From: Vicinamibacteria bacterium | Lineage (GTDB): Bacteria > Acidobacteriota > Vicinamibacteria > Fen-336 | Length of the DNA: 64,000 bases | Assembly: GCA_025994075.1 (NCBI GenBank) | Contig: JAMQGV010000024.1 | Location: forward strand, 62,001-126,000 | Direction of reading: 5' to 3' | Part shown: piece after piece, positions 61,204-64,000 of the stretch | How the letters are laid out: every line of letters begins with the position of its first letter | Numbering within the stretch: position 1 is the stretch's first letter | Notes under the pieces: model-generated | Seen by the model: only the letters and a program-made list of their open reading frames with translations | Database searches by the model: none | What the model was told of the DNA's origin: nothing | Translations under genes and position numbers: made by a program

Positions 61204-63827
61204 GGTCGGCGGGCCGGCATCGTAGCACGCGCACCCGAGGAGCCTGCCGCGGGCGCACCCGGGGCGGCGAAGCGGACGCGATCGACCATCACCCCGAGGT
61301 CGCGCACGTCGCTCGAGCCCGGCAGCACGTTGATCGGCCGCCAGGCCGGCACGTCGAGGCGCAGCACCCGTGGCCCCGCGGGCAGCGGCGCGGGCAGCGG
61401 CAGCGCGTACTCGCGCCAGCCGGCGACGGGTTCCACCGTGCCCAGCACCACGCCGTCGAGCGAGACCGTCACCGGCGCCAGCCGCTCCGCCGGGCGGTGC
61501 CCGGGCGACAGCGTGAGCACGATCTCCCCGCCTGCCGGGGCCCCGGGGGCGTAGACGCTGGCGCAGGCTCCGCTCCAGCGATAGGTGCGCTCGCCACCGC
61601 CCTCCTTGTCGAAGAAGCCCGAGACCATCACGTCGTCGGAGCCGCCGACGTCGATCGCGTCGAGCGGCGGCACCCGGATCTGGTCGGGCGGCACCACCCG
61701 CGACAGCGTGAAGTGCACGGAGCGGAACTGCGGCCGCGCGGGCCGCTGGTTGTACGCGTACCACTCGAAGGTGCCGAACGAGAAGTCGGCCACCCGCTCC
61801 AGGAACAACCCGCACAGGTTGGTGTTGTAGGTGTGGACGAAGTACATGTTGCGCCAGCGGCCTCGCCAGTCGTCCACGAGATGCTGCAGCCGCGCCGGGT
61901 CGGGGTCGAAGCGGGCGAACTCGAGGCCGTTCACGCCCCACGCCGCCCACAGCGGCAGCGACAGCAGGTGCACGCTCTTGGGCTGCTCGAAGATCACCAC
62001 GTCCCGCGGCCCGAAGCGGCGGGCGAGGTCGGCGACGAAGCGCACGGAGCCCGTCCAGTCGACGTAACGCAGGAGCGGCCGCGACTGCGCGGCGAAGCTC
62101 GCGAACAGCGCCACGCCCAGCATCGAGGCGAGCGCCTGGCGCGCGCGGGCGCGGCCCGCGAGGCGGAACAGCGCGAGCGCGGCGAGGCCCAGCAGCAGCG
62201 GCAGCGTCGCCGGCAGGTAGCGCCGCATCGCGAACGGGTAGTCGTTGAAGACCCGGATCTTGTACAGGTAGAAGGCCGTGAAGCTGGCGAACACCAGGAG
62301 CGGCAGCAGCGTCCGCTCCTTCCACTCGCGCAGCGCGACGAGACCACCCGCGACGCCGAGCGCGATCCCGAGCGGCGTCACGAACCAGCCGAGCCGCACC
62401 AGCGCCTGAGCGTCGTGGGCGGCGAGGCGGCGGAAGCCCCAGGCCTCGAGCGTCGCGCGCAGGTCTCCCGCGGGCAGGGCGGCCGGCCCCGGGTTGCCGT
62501 CCCCGCCCGCCCAGGCCGAGAGCAGCGGGCGCAGGAACCAGGCGTAGCCGAGGGCCAGCACCGCGACGGCACCCAGCACCAGCCGCAGCCGCGGCGCGTG
62601 GGGCCGCAACGCTGCCGCCAGCCGCGGTCCGACGCGGTCGGCGGCCAGCAGCGCGCCGGCCAGGAGCAGGGCCAGCGCGACCCACACCCACGCCGGCTGC
62701 CGCCAGTACGGACGGTCCACGATCGTGCGCACGTACTTGGGGGCCCAGATCGCCGCGTGCACGGCGGCGTGCAGCGCGAGGAGGGCGAACGGGACCAGCA
62801 CGGCGCCGAGCTCGGGCCAGCTCGCCGCGCGCCGGCAGCGGCGGACGAACACGTAGAGCGCCAGCGGCCCCAGCAGCAGCACCGCGTCGATCCGCACGAG
62901 CAGCGTGAGCCCGAGGGCGAGCCCGGCCAGCGCCCCCTGCCAGCGGCCGCGGGACTCCTCCCAGTGGCTGAACGCGAGCAGGCCGGCGAGCAGCAGCGCC
63001 TGCGACATCGGCTCCGACACGGGGTAGCGCGCGAACCACAGGGACAGCGGGTTGACGAGCAGCAGCAGAGCGCCGGCCGCGGCGACCCCGGGGCCCCACA
63101 GCCGCCGCAGCAGCAGGAAGGCGGCCAGCAGCCCGAGCACCCCGAACACCGGCGGCGCCGCCAGCGCGCCCTTGATCCCGAAGGCCGAGAACAGCAGCGC
63201 GCCGAAGGCGGGGAACAGGTGGAAGAACTGCGGGTAGACGCGTCCGGTCTCGGGGCGCTCGAGGTCGAAGCCCATGAAGCGCGACCACGACAGCGGATCG
63301 CTCTTCTCCGGGTTGCGGTAGAACAGGCCGAAGTCGGGAGCCGGAATCGAGAGCACCGCGGGATCGGCGTGGACGATCGCGCCGGTGCGGGCGACGAGGC
63401 CCATGGTGGCGACGTAGGCGCCCGGGTCGCGGCCGCCGACGATGTACTCGGAGGGCCGCGCGTACAGGGCGAGGGCCGCCGCGGCCAGCAGCACGAACGG
63501 CGCCCAGTCCGCGCGACTGCCGGGCCGGGCCAGGGGCCAGGCGAGGCCGGCGCGCCCGGCGCGGGCGAGCCGCGCGAGCAGCGCCGCGGCGCAGACCGCG
63601 AAGGACAGCGCGCCCGCCCGCGGCAGCGAGAAGGCGCCCGCCTCCGCCAGCACCAGCGAGAGCCAGGCCGCGAACGCCGTGCTGGCGAACAGCGCGAAGA
63701 ACAGCCGCTCGTCGAGGCGCAGCGCGTCGCGCTCGCGCACGGGCAGCAGGGCGAGCCAGCACAGGCCGGGCAGCAGGAACAGCGCGGCGCCGCACAACGC
63801 GGCGACGACGGGCGGCGTGAGGCTCAG
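61200..63827 (-). CDS. Large polytopic membrane protein, probable GT-C glycosyltransferase with C-terminal beta domain
   Basis: About 875 residues with some twelve to fourteen membrane helices (about 10-560) and a soluble C-terminal domain (about 570-875) rich in beta strands (for example [16 protein letters not shown]). [15 protein letters not shown] loop after the early helices holds an aspartate in the place of GT-C acids. The start is uncertain: a TTG at 63797 lacks a ribosome site, while a CTG at 63827 overlaps the upstream stop as CTGA, with GGGAG seven bases upstream. The span uses the CTG. It precedes the DPM-like gene, a plausible donor supplier. Related in layout to the membrane proteins at 33519 and 40144. 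Confidence 0.85.
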   Translation of the reverse strand: MSLTPPVVAALCGAALFLLPGLCWLALLPVRERDALRLDERLFFALFASTAFAAWLSLVLAEAGAFSLPRAGALSFAVCAAALLARLARAGRAGLAWPLARPGSRADWAPFVLLAAAALALYARPSEYIVGGRDPGAYVATMGLVARTGAIVHADPAVLSIPAPDFGLFYRNPEKSDPLSWSRFMGFDLERPETGRVYPQFFHLFPAFGALLFSAFGIKGALAAPPVFGVLGLLAAFLLLRRLWGPGVAAAGALLLLVNPLSLWFARYPVSEPMSQALLLAGLLAFSHWEESRGRWQGALAGLALGLTLLVRIDAVLLLGPLALYVFVRRCRRAASWPELGAVLVPFALLALHAAVHAAIWAPKYVRTIVDRPYWRQPAWVWVALALLLAGALLAADRVGPRLAAALRPHAPRLRLVLGAVAVLALGYAWFLRPLLSAWAGGDGNPGPAALPAGDLRATLEAWGFRRLAAHDAQALVRLGWFVTPLGIALGVAGGLVALREWKERTLLPLLVFASFTAFYLYKIRVFNDYPFAMRRYLPATLPLLLGLAALALFRLAGRARARQALASMLGVALFASFAAQSRPLLRYVDWTGSVRFVADLARRFGPRDVVIFEQPKSVHLLSLPLWAAWGVNGLEFARFDPDPARLQHLVDDWRGRWRNMYFVHTYNTNLCGLFLERVADFSFGTFEWYAYNQRPARPQFRSVHFTLSRVVPPDQIRVPPLDAIDVGGSDDVMVSGFFDKEGGGERTYRWSGACASVYAPGAPAGGEIVLTLSPGHRPAERLAPVTVSLDGVVLGTVEPVAGWREYALPLPAPLPAGPRVLRLDVPAWRPINVLPGSSDVRDLGVMVDRVRFAAPGAPAAGSSGARATMPARRP

Positions 63828-64000
63828 CGAGACTCCCGCACGGCCGCCGCCACGGCCAGCGCCTGGGCGTCGGTCAGCTCCGGGTACATCGGCAGCGACA
63901 GGATCTCGCCGACGACCTGTTCCGCGTTCGGGAAGTCGCCGACCTTGCCGCCGAGGCGGGCGTACATCTTCTGCAGGTGCAGCGGCACCGGGTAGTGGAT
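63824..64000 (-). CDS. DegT/DnrJ/EryC1-type sugar aminotransferase, C-terminal fragment
   Basis: The frame is open from the right edge to a TGA at 63824-63826, giving 58 residues. It reads [17 protein letters not shown] ... [14 protein letters not shown], the typical end of PLP-dependent sugar aminotransferases of the DegT class, with the CHYP-like [10 protein letters not shown] and SLPMYPEL block. These make amino sugars for surface glycans. The N-terminal lysine domain lies outside the window, so activity cannot be judged. The TGA overlaps the CTG of the downstream gene. Confidence 0.85.
   Translation of the reverse strand: MHYPVPLHLQKMYARLGGKVGDFPNAEQVVGEILSLPMYPELTDAQALAVAAAVRESR

Overview
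This is a very GC-rich, almost gap-free chromosomal window from a diderm (Gram-negative) bacterium. Evidence for an outer membrane is a TamB-like protein next to an Omp85/TamA-type barrel, several lipoboxes, a heptosyltransferase-type GT9 enzyme and a large surface-glycan locus. The order dprA-topA-trmFO-xerC, then an ECF sigma/anti-sigma pair, then hslV-hslU, together with GC content, would fit a high-GC Acidobacteriota lineage (Thermoanaerobaculia/Holophagae-like) or a deltaproteobacterial relative. No rRNA or marker phylogeny is available here, so the taxon is an inference.

Layout. Bases 1-3561 (minus) hold a TPR protein, a lipoprotein and a large TolB-like propeller protein with an HExxH motif that runs off the left edge. 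Bases 3836-11977 (plus) hold DNA and RNA housekeeping genes (dprA, topA, trmFO, xerC) and a sigma/anti-sigma/secreted-protein trio. A small minus-strand membrane protein (11980-12363) precedes a long plus-strand run (12390-27932): hslV, hslU, an FN3 lipoprotein with a Pro/Thr/Ser insert, an FAH-family hydrolase, a small transaldolase, an FmdB-type zinc ribbon, a complete biotin-dependent acyl-CoA carboxylase (carboxyltransferase, biotin carboxylase, biotin carrier), then TamB, a BamA/TamA-type protein and a minimal SurA-like protein.

Bases 53668 down to 27933 form one 23-gene minus-strand unit for a surface polysaccharide. It begins with two NeuB-family synthases, each coupled to a cytidylyltransferase (one fused to a PseG-like hydrolase), and continues with an SDR epimerase, a Wzx-type flippase, a GNAT protein, a polysaccharide deacetylase-like protein, GT4 and GT2 glycosyltransferases, three methyltransferases and three large membrane proteins. 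Nineteen of its 22 junctions are four-base stop/start overlaps, so the products are probably translationally coupled. A 643-residue glycosyltransferase-like gene lies just upstream.

Bases 55685-64000 hold a cysteine-rich lipoprotein, a DUF72 protein, and a second minus-strand glycan run: the tail of a DegT-type aminotransferase, a large membrane protein, a polyprenol-phosphate mannose synthase-like GT2, a GT4, a GT9 and, last in the row, Ku of bacterial non-homologous end joining.

No tRNA, rRNA, CRISPR array, insertion sequence, phage gene or restriction system was seen. No gap exceeds 300 bases. The most interesting element is the pair of tandem nonulosonic-acid synthase/activation cassettes with an adjoining glycosyltransferase-like gene of unknown type.
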